The position numbers were made by a program, and so were the translations under genes. Of a DNA stretch of 64,000 nt, positions 32,360-43,600 are shown in pieces. The stretch comes from Hybos culiciformis. Taxonomy: Eukaryota; Arthropoda; Insecta; Diptera; Hybotidae. The stretch covers positions 8,246,001 through 8,310,000 of the forward strand of contig OZ023275.1 of the NCBI GenBank assembly GCA_964007475.1, given 5' to 3'. The notes beneath the pieces are model-generated. The model was not told where the DNA came from. It did no database searches and worked only from the letters and a program-made list of their open reading frames with translations. Positions within the stretch are counted from its first letter, which is position 1. Each line of letters begins with the position of its first letter.

Positions 32360-34238
32360 TTCTTAATTCTTTTTCCTTAAAAACAATGAAAAAACCAATA
32401 TAAAAATAAAATATATTTTTGATTTTTCAATCTATTTTAATTTTTAAAATTTCCTTTAAATTGTTAATTTTTTTTTTTTTTTCAACATCAATAATGTTTG
32501 TTGTTTACTTTTTTACTTTTCTCTATTATTTTCTTCTTTATTGCAATTAATGTTGCCAAATTAGATTCTTTCTTCGTTCATTTACGCCACAGCCACATAG
32601 AAGTAGCCAATTTTAAACTTTTTCATTCGTCGTCCTATTGAAGAATTGTTGTATCGGGGGTAAAAAAAAAAATTAAATAAACAACAAAAATACAAATTGG
32701 TACTAATTTTTAAAAGGCCAGCTTCGAGCTGCACTTGTGCAGATAGCCCCCATTAAGGGCTAAGTAGTTTCCAGACTGGGAAACTGCCCCGTTTTCTGCT
32801 TTTTTGTATTTCAAGGATTGGTTTTAAAAAACAAATAAACAATAAATAAAAATATGTTATACGTACTACTTAAAAATGAGTTTTTTTGAAAGTAACCTTT
32901 GTTCTAACATTTAATTCAAGTGCTGATAAGGTATAACGAAAATTCTAATAAACTGAAAATTAGGACAATTTGAATTAAATTTTGTATAAAATTTCTAACA
33001 TTTTATATTTTAATTCTTTTTTTTAATAGATAATATCAGTAGCTTCCAAATAATTTCTGTCTTCCTTTATGATTATGACCATTGCTTAGCCAAAATTGTC
33101 AAAGTCAAAACAATGTACCGGCTGTCAAAAAAAAAATTTAAAATGAATTTTTTTTATGGAGTAAAAATGAAAAATAATTACGATAATAATAATAAAAAAA
33201 TTTACGATATTAAAATTTTATGCTCGTTTTTGCTATCATCAAATAAATAAATAAAAATAAAAAAAAAAATTAATTTTTTTTTTGTAAAATAAAATTATAA
33301 TAAATTATAAATACGTATAAATAATAAAAAGAAAAAGGAGATTATTGAATTATCAAAGAATTCGGTGTTTTTTTTTTTTTTTTTTTTTTTAATAATTTGC
33401 AAAGGAATTCAAAAAAATTACTTACAAAAAAAGTATGAAAAGCATAAGCAGATGAAGAAGATTTTTCGGTTTCGGGCATTTTGTGTCATTCATTGTTTGT
33501 TTTTTTTTTTAGTTTTTTTTTTCAATGAAACTTTAGAAATTTGGTTGGGAAATAAGTTCTTTTATTTGTTTTGTTTACCGAGGAATTATCTTTTTTTAAT
33601 TTTTTAATTTATTATACTATTTATTATGTTGTGTTTGTGTTATGCTTGCCTCAAAATAATGTTTCACCTTACCATTCTGTTTTGAAATTTTTTTCTAAAC
33701 AACAAAAGGCAAAACAAAAATATTACATTTTGTCAATATACGTAACTATAAAGTGCTGCCTTCCTAATCAATTAATAATGATTGCCAGAAAAATTATACA
33801 TAACCAAAACCCTCTAAACAAGCACGTAATTAGTGTAGATTGACATTGAACTTGATTTCAGAAATTTAGGAAATATACCTAATTCATGAAACGTAATAAG
33901 AAAAAAAAAAAGGCGCCAACTTGAACTGAAAGTGAACAAATCGTAGTTGTAATAGAAATTAAGCACAATCATGCATCTGTGCATCTGTGCAAAATGTTAA
34001 TTCCACTAGATTTGACCTTTTTAACTATACATAGTACCTACCTACCTAGAAATAACCTGGTCATGTTTTACATAAATTCATGATTGAATGTAAGATTATA
34101 TCAATCCAAGTTACAATTTTATTTTTTTTTTCTTTTCCGGTTAAATAAAATAAAAAAATATTAAAAAAAATATTTTTATAAATTATTGGTTATAAATTTA
34201 TTTGTTTATTTTTTTTTGTTTTAGTTTAGAAAATAAAA
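32360..34238. promoter_or_regulatory. Head-to-head spacer between SMC3 and CMTR1
   Basis: This 1.9 kb spacer should contain the 5' UTR and promoter of both genes. A mixed-composition stretch at about 32560-32650 is the likely SMC3 5' leader. A T-rich acceptor ending at 34224 just before the CMTR1 ATG suggests a CMTR1 5' UTR intron. The structured GC-rich element at 32716-32806 is the only other distinctive content. Frames at 33365-33843 look like chance AT-rich sequence. Confidence 0.45.
32716..32806 (+). ncRNA. Compact multi-hairpin element ending in a T run (candidate small RNA)
   Basis: A GC-rich 90-base island in AT-rich DNA contains consecutive stems. CAGCT/AGCTG is 32719-32731, CTGCAC/GTGCAG is 32729-32742 and overlaps the first, TAGCCC/GGGCTA is 32744-32762, and AGTTTCC/GGAAACT is 32766-32785. 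A run of six Ts follows at about 32800, which could stop RNA polymerase III. Read on the minus strand, the island also ends in TTTT. I do not recognise the family. Alternatives are the structured 3' tail of a non-LTR retrotransposon or SINE, or part of a longer untranslated leader. Confidence 0.35.
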
Positions 34239-37200
34239 ATGGCTTCATCAGACGAAAGTGCTGATGATGTGAGGATTACTCATTTTAGTGTGCCATCCCA
34301 TAATACAACAACAACTGATGACAACACATCCACATCATGTCCATCAGATTACGATGAATTTGAAAATGTACCAGAAACTGCTGGATTAGGTTATTCCCTG
34401 GATCATAATTTAGATCAAAATATATATCAGTCAAGCAAAAGAGACTTAAGTGGTAATAATGATCATCAGCCAGCTAAAAAAATTAAAAGTGAATGGGTGG
34501 AGAGATATTCAGATAAGGCGGTATCAATTATGAATAAAATGGGTTATGAAAAAGATAAAGGTCTTGGTAAATCAGGGCAAGGTCGTCTTGAGCCAATTGA
34601 ACCATTGAAACATGAAGGTCGTCGGGGTTTTGGCTTAAAACTAGAAGGTTTATCAGAAGCTGCAGTTCAGTGGAAATCACAATGCGAAGAAATCAAAATA
34701 CCTGAACAAATAACATGGTTAATAAATGATGATTTAGATTTTCTTGATAATATAACGCGAGATGATTTAGACATGTGGATTAGTCGTCAAGCAAAGAAAA
34801 CAACTATTGACGATGAAGTTAGGTTCTGTGATCCTGAAATTTTGGCTAATGTTTTAAGTTCTAAATCAGTTTTTGATGATTTAAATGCAAATGATATGCG
34901 ACGCGCACGAACTCGATCTAATCCATTCGAAACTATACGAGGATCAATATTTTTAAATCGCGCTGCTGTCAAAATGGCTAACATAGATTCATTATGTGAT
35001 TTCATGTTCACTAATCCTGTTGACGACAAGGGACAACCGCTGGTAAATAATGTCTATTTTATTTATTTATTTTAAATAAAGTTAAAAAAAAAAAATTATT
35101 TTGAGCCTGTTCACTTTATAGCTTTCCGATATGTCTAATATGTGGTCAAAATAAAATAAGTTTTTTGCTGGTGATAATTGATGATGCTGATGATTAAATT
35201 AGTGAGGACTTAAATTTAATAAACAATAAATAATACGAAGATTTGAAAAAGAAATATACAGAAAAAACATCACGGAAAATATCAAGCGATTTGTTTTTTA
35301 CACTTGTTATATATAATGCATATTCATGTAATAATTTTATCATAGAATTTCAAAACTTTCCTTTATTTGTAGATCAAATCAAAGGATTTATTATATTTTG
35401 CTGATATGTGCGCAGGACCTGGTGGGTTCTCTGAATACGTTTTATATCGCAAAGGATGGGAAGCAAAAGGTTTTGGTTTTACTTTAAAAGGAGAAAATGA
35501 CTTCAAACTGGATGAATTTCATGCTGGATCACCAGAAACATTTGATCCTTATTATGGTGTCAAAGAAGATGGTAATATTTTTGATCCAGAAAATCAAGAA
35601 TCATTTGCTGCATATGTTTTGAAGCAAACTGATAACATGGGCGTCCATTTTGTTATGGCTGATGGTGGGTTTTCGGTCGAGGGACACGAAAATATACAAG
35701 AAATTTTATCAAAACAACTTTATTTATGCCAATGTTTAGTTGCGTTATCAATTTTAAGAGAGAAAGGTCATTTTGTTTGTAAATTTTTTGATATTTTCAC
35801 ACCATTTTCAGTTGGTTTAATGTACTTAATGTACAAATGCTTTCAAGAAATATCAATTTGTAAGCCAAATACCAGCCGACCGGCGAATTCTGGTAGGTTT
35901 TTATAGTTTCTTGTTTATTTCTTATTTTTTTTTCCTAATTTCTTTTATTTTAGAGCGTTACCTTATATGTAAATGGAAAAAACCAAACACAGATACTATT
36001 CAAAAATACATGTTTTGTATAAATCAAGATTTACTTGATAATGGCGGTGAAGATGTTTATGAAATAGTCAGCCAAGGAATTCTGGAACAGGATCATAAAT
36101 TTTTTAACTATATTTTAGAATCAAATAATGAAATTGGACGCAATCAAATAATTGGTCTGATAAAAATTGCCGCTTATTGCAATGATAAGAACTTAAAAGA
36201 AAATCAACAAGCAGAATATCGAAAAAAGTGCTTAAATATTTGGAAAATTCCTGATCATATGCGCAAGAAATTAGATATAGGTTAGTTTCACCTTTATTTT
36301 GAATGAGAAAAAATTATTGGTGAAAAATTCACTTTCGAAAAAATTTCATATTATTTATTTTTTTACTATATTATTTTTTGTTAGTGATTTAATTAAATTG
36401 TAAAATGAAATATTTCATATAAGTAACAAGGCCATATGGCCATATACCACCATATACTTACATATACAGTAATCCCTCAAACTGCGCGGTTTCAGCCTGC
36501 GCGGTTTCAGCCTGCGCGGTTTCGGACTTGCGCGGTTTTGTTTTTACCACTAAAATTTCGCATTGCACGGTAAAAGTTTCGCAGATGCGCGTTTTTTTGT
36601 GGAAATGTAGAAATTGTTGAAGAAATAATAAATTTAGTAGCAAATACAAAATAGGGTTCACAGTGCACGATTTGGATTGCGCGCCGTTTTTTGAAAACGT
36701 AATTGCCGCTCAGTTCGAGGGATTACTGTATATCATACATATATGAAATATGACAAGTTACAATGTTCGTTTTGGTTTACCAAAAAAAAAATTAAGAAAC
36801 TAAAGTAAATAACAAAAAATAAATAAAAGGAAAGAAACTGATAAGTTTAAAATTATATTGTTATCCAAGTTATGACTAAAAATTTATTTTATCGATTATA
36901 TTCAGGATCCACCGAAAGTCTGCTAAGCGAATTATTACAAGAATGGTACGCAGATAAACAAATGATGAATCATACTCCATTCGAATTAAAATCATTGGAA
37001 GATTTAGAAAAGCAAATTAGTAAAAGTGTTTATGATTGGCATTTTGTACCAGTGTGTCGAGAAGAAACTGAGAGAAATCAGAAAACTTTCTTTTTATGCA
37101 AAGGTGGACGTCATGTTCTTCGTTTAACTGGTGGATCAAAATGGGAACCTGTTGATTTTGGGTTAGAAATAAGTCCAAAAACCTTACTTTATGGTGAAAT

Positions 37201-37840
37201 TGTTACAGAATTAATTGGTGAAGGAAAATCACAAAATAGAGTGAATGCTTTACATATAATTGACGGTATAGTTTTGGGAGGCGTTCGAATAAATCGATTA
37301 CCTTTGAAAGAACGATTTCGTATGTGCGATAAATTCGCAAAAGCTTTAAATAAACCTCATAAGAACACAATGAATTCAGATGGTGTACAAAAATCAGCTC
37401 CTATTCGTTGTAAAAAATTATTTTCATTATTTCAAATTCAAATATTTTTTAATGAAATGCGTAAATATAATTTAAAGGATGGAGCACCAAGACTAGGATT
37501 TCGAATACGAGATGAAAACGCAGAACGATTTTTTGTTCCAGGTGGTTTAATGTTTTTTAATGAACTGAATCCTCCTTTCGTTTGTGCTTTATCGAAATCA
37601 AGCAACAAATTATATTACCATAATGCACGCAATAATGATTCATTCTTTATAGACAGTTTACCAAAAGATGTTCGAGTTGCATGCTTTGCATCATTTCGTA
37701 GTAGTTTTAATCGCCGTTTATTATGGAAATGGACAAATGTTTATCAAGTTGAACAAGATGTTGCCGAGTCAGAAAAGGATTCGAAAATTTTATTCCGTGA
37801 TGATTTTAATCGTTATATTGTAAAAATTTTATCAAGATGA
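34239..37840 (+). CDS. CMTR1: Cap-specific mRNA 2'-O-methyltransferase 1 (CMTR1), four exons, 861 aa
   Basis: CMTR1 methylates the ribose 2'-OH of the first transcribed nucleotide (cap 1) in the nucleus using S-adenosylmethionine. Exons are 34239-35042, 35373-35892, 35954-36280 and 36906-37840, with matching phases. Domains in order: a Ser/Thr/Asp-rich N-terminus; a basic stretch PAKKIKSEW (about 78-86) that could act as a nuclear signal; a G-patch at about 92-134 ([18 protein letters not shown]); and an FtsJ/RrmJ-type Rossmann methyltransferase with SAM motif [12 protein letters not shown] (278-289). Lys245 (RAAVKM), Asp365 (VMADGG) and Lys405 (VCKFFD) fall at positions equivalent to the human catalytic Lys-Asp-Lys. 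A guanylyltransferase-like C-terminal region follows. A WW domain like that at the human C-terminus is not evident to me. The ATG is preceded by a probable 5' UTR acceptor at 34224. AATAAA lies at 37918. Confidence 0.96.
36465..36730. mobile_element. pogo/Tigger-like MITE with TA target-site duplication
   Basis: This non-autonomous DNA transposon lies in the last CMTR1 intron. The element spans 36467-36728, flanked by TA on each side (36465-36466 and 36729-36730). The left terminus CAGTAATCCCTCAAACTG and the reverse complement of the right terminus CAGTAATCCCTCGAACTG differ at one base. Termini starting CAGT with a TA duplication fit the Tc1/mariner superfamily, pogo/Tigger branch. Inside the left end, a ~15-bp GC-rich unit TGCGCGGTTTCAGCC is repeated about three times. 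There is no transposase frame. Confidence 0.85.
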
Positions 37841-40625
37841 GAAGCCTCATTGAAGTTTAGTTATATAACTGCATTTTTCTAATGGCATTGCTAGAAAAAA
37901 AAACCGAGTTCTCTTAAAATAAAATAACTATCTAGGCACTGAAAAAATTAAGATTTAATACGAAATTTTTAGGGATTTAAAGTTCTAAAGAGAGCCTGAA
38001 ATGTGTTCAAATTTATTGATTTATATAGATCTAATCTATATATTTATTAAATTTTTCGAATACGGAGCATTAGTGTTTTGAAAATAATCACATTTCATGG
38101 GATAGCAAAAAGATTAAATATAAATCATTATAAAAAGACAAAATGATATTGATGGATTATAAGTACTATAAAATAAAAATTGAGTGATGATGTAGCTTTA
38201 GCAGATGATGTAGTCCCAATCAATTTGCGTAAACAATTTTCCATCGATAGGGATATTTTCTATGAATTCTATGTAAAAAAAAAATTCTTAAACGAACCAT
38301 TTCTTAAACCAACTAGAGCACTGAACTGAACAATGTCGTTGAATAATTCGATTGTTTTGGAGAAAAAATAATATTTACTAAATTTTATTATTGGCATCAC
38401 TTTTTTCTCAACAAATTTAATTTGGCCCTACAGCAAGCAATTTTACGCTGTACGGTATTTCGCAAGCTGTATATTAATCCTTAAATTTTTTTTTAAGGAA
38501 AAAGCATTATACATAAGGTTCCTTACTTAGTAAATAAATAATGGATAAAAAATAACTTCCGCTACGATTTTAATAATTTAGCATAACATAATTAGAAGAA
38601 GAATAATTTACATTAAGCACTAGTGTAGTTAGAAGTTGAATCAAGTTTACAAAAATAGCTTTAAATCTACAATCTGGAGAGTTATTATGAGTGAGTTACG
38701 ATCGAACATAAAAATTTTACGAAAACACTATTCTCCTTTCTAATCGAGTGAATGCATTCTAGTTGAATTTCATCAAAATAGAATTTGGATTTTCATAAGA
38801 TTTTTACGTTCGATCGTAACTCATAATAACCCACCAGTCTTATATAATCAAAGCAAATAATAAAACACTTATAATTTTTAATACAATCACTAATTATTTT
38901 TCAAAGTACTACAATTTAATAGTAAATTTTTTTACTATACATAATTGAAAAATGTAGTAGTTTTGACGTTGGTAAATTTTTGATCTAAGTTAAAAGCTAT
39001 TATAATTTTTTTTGGCTTTCCATACATAATGAACATTTAAAAATAATTTGTAAAATATTAAAAAAAAAAATTTGAGCACATCCGTATATTCTGTAAAAAA
39101 ACAAGTTTATTTTAAATTTATTTTAAAAAATTATATAAAAAATAGTTGTAATATTTCATTTTTCATTTATGAAATCATTCATGTTAAAAATAAAAATCAT
39201 TAAATTATTAACGATTTTATGAGAAAGATCTACACATTTTTCAGATAATTTGGTTCTTCGTAAAATAACTTCAATAATCAATAAACGAACAGGTCGGTTG
39301 TATCAAAAAGGAAACAAAACATTGAATTTATTATGCAGCCATCAGCAATGGTTTGACGATTATTACTCAAAAGTCCCTTTTATTTGGAATTTAACAATAA
39401 TCATTCAGGTTCTTCGATAGTAAAATATAGTATAACACTATAAGGAACCTTCAGTTTTCTGTTTCTAATCAAAAAGAAATACTTATACAATAAGCAAATC
39501 GTAAATTTTACTTGTATTTTTTTAAAGAATTTCTTTTAATGACTGTTTTTTAATTTAACCATTTTTTTTATTTTATTATACATATGTATATAACAAATTA
39601 TTTTCGCTCTGGTGAACCCTCAAAAAAGTTTACATTAGTTTTTCTTTTCTCTGAACAAATCAATTTTCATAAACACGTTTACTGTCCCAGAAAATATAAA
39701 GTTTATGATTCAAGATTGATATTTTATGGTATGATTATTATTTTATGCAACCTATATTTTTTTTTTCTTATTTGATTTGAAGGATTAAAAAATAAACATC
39801 ATTATTTTATGATAATATTGTTTATTTACTGATTGATGTAACTTTAAATGAATTATTTCATTATTTATTATTACATACTACAATATTAAATTTATTATGT
39901 ATAATTTTTTTTTTATTTATTATATATAATTATACAATGAACAAAGTTTGTGACTTAATATTTTTTTTTTTTGAAATTTTATTATCTATTTCTATCTTTT
40001 TTATAAACGTCAGTAAAATTATAACTAAAAATCTTAATACCATATTTTAATAATAATAATAATAAAAAAAAAAACCTCAAAATTATTTTAAAATAAATTA
40101 AAAATATTTCCTAATTACATGTTTAATGTTATTATAAACCTATCAAATATCTTTAACGATTTTCTCATGTCAATAAATTAAGAGCAAAAAAAAATATTAA
40201 TTTATTTTCCAGCTAAAAATTTGTTATAAAAATGTACTTAAAAAAATATTTTAAATCGGAATTAAATGAATTCTATTTTACAAGCCCGATATGCTAAATT
40301 TTTTTTGTTCATTATTAATCTATTACAATTATAATTTTATATTTAAAAAAAAAAATTATCTTCGTTACTCTGCTGTTTAATAATTATTATAATGTTGATT
40401 AATCACTGCATAATTGTATTTTAGGTCATAATAATTTTTAAGAAAGTAACAAAAATAGGTTTTCGTATTTTCAAGGGTATTCTTATAAGTAATTCCTTCT
40501 TTTTTTTTTTTTTTTGAAAACCATTATCATTATTATTCATAAAACTGAAGGTGTAAATATAAAAAAAAATTACTGAAAAATTATTTTCATCAAAAACCAA
40601 AATTCAGCTAATTCTTATCAATACT
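37841..40625. other. Convergent intergenic region between CMTR1 and Spt6
   Basis: This holds the CMTR1 3' UTR (AATAAA at 37918-37923) and the Spt6 3' UTR. A short inverted-repeat element occupies 38674-38837. Otherwise it is AT-rich; the frame at 39584-39775 has no recognisable similarity. Confidence 0.6.
38674..38837. mobile_element. Short terminal-inverted-repeat element (MITE-like), 164 bp
   Basis: The left end reads CTGGAGAGTTATTATGAG, then TGAG, then TTACGATCGAACATAAAAAT. The right end, reverse complemented, reads CTGGTGGGTTATTATGAG, then TTACGATCGAACGTAAAAAT. Apart from a 4-base insertion in the left arm and a few substitutions, the two ~38-base arms match, leaving an ~80-base centre. 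I find no convincing target-site duplication, so the exact boundaries and superfamily are uncertain. Confidence 0.7.
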
Positions 40626-43600
40626 TTAATTCTCATCCCATAGCGGTGTAGAATCCCCTTGGATAACCATTGAGTGAGGTGAATTATCGGTTCTAGGAGT
40701 GCTGCGTGCTGATCTTGCTGGTGCAGGACTTTTATTAAAATCACTGCTATCAACTTTTCTTGAAGAACGATTCTGCCGATCATCGTATTGTGGAGTTTTT
40801 CTTGCAAAATCATCATATCGTCTACCTGAACCTCCATTATCTCTTGGTTTTCGTCTTGAGGCCCATGATTCTGAAGCAGCTTGCCAGTCTAAATTTTCCT
40901 GATGTCGATTATTATGATTAGATACTCTAGGTGATCGATTAAATGCCGGTGATGAATTCTGTGATCCGCTGCTGTGATGTCTGGACGGTGGTGGGCCGGA
41001 CGGTCTAGCGAATGGATTGTTTTTATTTTGACTACTTGTCTGAGATGGAGTAACTTGTCCATAACGTGGTGTTTGAGAAGAATGCGGAGTAGCGTATGGG
41101 GTCATAAAAGGTGTTTGCCCACTCGGTGTATACGGTGTATTGACATATAAACTTTGACCTCCACCATAACCACCTGAACTGTTATCACCAGGAGTTGTAG
41201 AATAATGTGGAGTTTGTGCTGCCACTTGAGATAGCGAATGCAACATGTGTGATGGAATCTGAGAGGCAACTTTATGGATAGCATCTGAGCTCATTGTGCT
41301 CATTCCAGATGGTGTAGGATACGAAGACTGAGATCTTCCAGAATTAACACTTTGTCTTGGTGTTATTACCGGTGTGCTGCCTGGAATTGGATCGGCAAAA
41401 TGCTCCTTAAACCATTTCAACAAAGAATTTAAAGACTCAAAAATTTGTCCCCGATAACGAAAACCATCTGGTGTTACCGTTACATACTCGTGCCTACATT
41501 TACCTTTTGGTAAACATGATAAAAGAAATTTTCCAGGATAATTTTTTGCTGCCGAAATGAAATAATGAATTTTTTTTGGATCTTTCTTTTTCTCCTCTTT
41601 AAGTAACTCTTCCATTTTATCTTTTTGACCACCTAATGTGTCTCTATAGTACTTGTAGCTAAGTAAATCTCTTGCATATGCTGCCATTGGATTAACATGT
41701 CTAGCTATTATTTCATCTAGATCTTCGAATTCTTCATTACCTACAAATGTAAACAGAATATATTATTTAGGTTAAAGTATAATAATACACACTTTTAAAA
41801 AAAATTTAAAATATTTCAACTGATAAAAAAAAAAAAGTTATTCACCAATAAGTAAAGATTGTCCTAAACTAAATGCATTTTCCTTTCCTTCTTCTCGGAC
41901 GTCAATATGCTGATAAATATCACCAGATACTTTCCAAGTAACTGTTAAATGATCAGATCCTTTACTGGAAGGTCGAACAACTACCTCACCTTGATCCATA
42001 TTTTCCATTATTTTCACAACTTCAGCATATGACTTGTTGTGAAAAGCGGGATGCACAATCACCCTCTTAACATATTGTTGCCTTGCTTTCACTTTCTTCG
42101 AATCGTCTTCTTTGCGAGTATCTTTATCTTCTAAATCTTGGTCATAATCTGAGTCTTTTCTTGGTCTCCATTCATGATTTTTATCCATTAAATCTGATGA
42201 CTTTGAAGAACAATCAACTTGAAAACGTTCTACTTCAATTTTTGTAATTCGAACATGAATAGCTTGACCGATTTGAACACGTTCTTCGGGATTCTTAACA
42301 TGTTTGTCAGATAACTTTTTTATGTGTATAAAACCACTTAAGCCATTATCTAAACGAAGCCTAATTCCTGTTGCCTGGCCTGGGCATGCACCAGCATCAA
42401 AATGATTCCAAACTTCTGATAATTCAGGAAAGTCATCCTTTAAACAGAATGGGCACTGCCAATGACCACTTTCGTCATTTCGTACTGGATTTGCTTGGTC
42501 TAATTGTTCTCCTTGTGGCTTACGATGTGATATTCCTACTACCGTTGCCAAAACCATTTTACCAACGTACAATGTTTCAGGAGTTTCTTTTGTTAACATA
42601 TCAAAAAGTTCTTCAGGATTTGCCGATTTATATTGCGTTCTTAAATCTTTATAACGCGAATTCAATTCAGCTCGAATATCATACAAGGTGATCGATTTAT
42701 TACCAAACCCTTGTCTTTCTAATTCAACTGCAAATGCATCTAAATCCAAATCTTTCAGACGTTCAGGTGACTCTAAAATTTCTTCAAGGGCACCAGCTGG
42801 ATTTGCTTCTTCATCATCATACTCCAAAGCGTCAACTGCCATCTTTCTAGCCCACTCATAAGTTTCCGGATGCACTCGGGACCCATCAAGAACTTCAACA
42901 TAAGCTTCAGTACTATCCCCCAAAGAATTCGTGTCAATTTTAATAAACCCAGAGCAATTAATAAAAACTTTTGGTCCCATATGGCATGCAGTTACTAATT
43001 GTGTCCGATTTTCTAAACGTTGATTTGTTTGTTTGAGCAATTTGATCAAAGCTGTACCTTTACGTGGACCCAAACCACAAATAAATTGAACTAAATTTAT
43101 TGTTAGTGAGTTTTGAACTGCCAAATTTATATCAACACCAACTTCGTTGGTTCTATTTATAAACTCTAAATACAAATGTTCTAATAGTTCTTCTTTTGGT
43201 AATTGATCCTGCAACATATGATATCGAAGACAGAGAATTTCTTCATCAGCTGTACACAATTGAGAATATTCAATCAAAGGGTCTTGCATTCTACGTGCAA
43301 GAGAAACAGCCTGTTTGAGTAACATTGGGTATTCTCGAAAATCAGTAGTTCCTAAAAAAAAAAATTTAGTATAATGAATTGACACTTCAAGCAAATATTT
43401 ATACAATTACCTTTATTAGAATTAGAGTATATTTTAGCTAATTCATTATCAATAATTTCAACGGAAACTTTCGGAAATTGTTCATCTTCAAATAATTCAG
43501 TAATAATATCTCTTAGATCATATTGTATCATTTGTGCTTCACGACTTTCACCTCCGATTGCAATTACATGAGGCTTTTTATCACGAATAAAATTTTTCAA

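Noticed and set aside
33365..33843. Two overlapping frames upstream of CMTR1
   Set aside because: The first starts in a long T run giving poly-Phe and the second lacks any recognisable family; neither joins in frame to the CMTR1 exons.
42371..42691. A 106-codon frame antisense to Spt6
   Set aside because: It is a shadow of a conserved Spt6 exon on the opposite strand and has no independent similarity.
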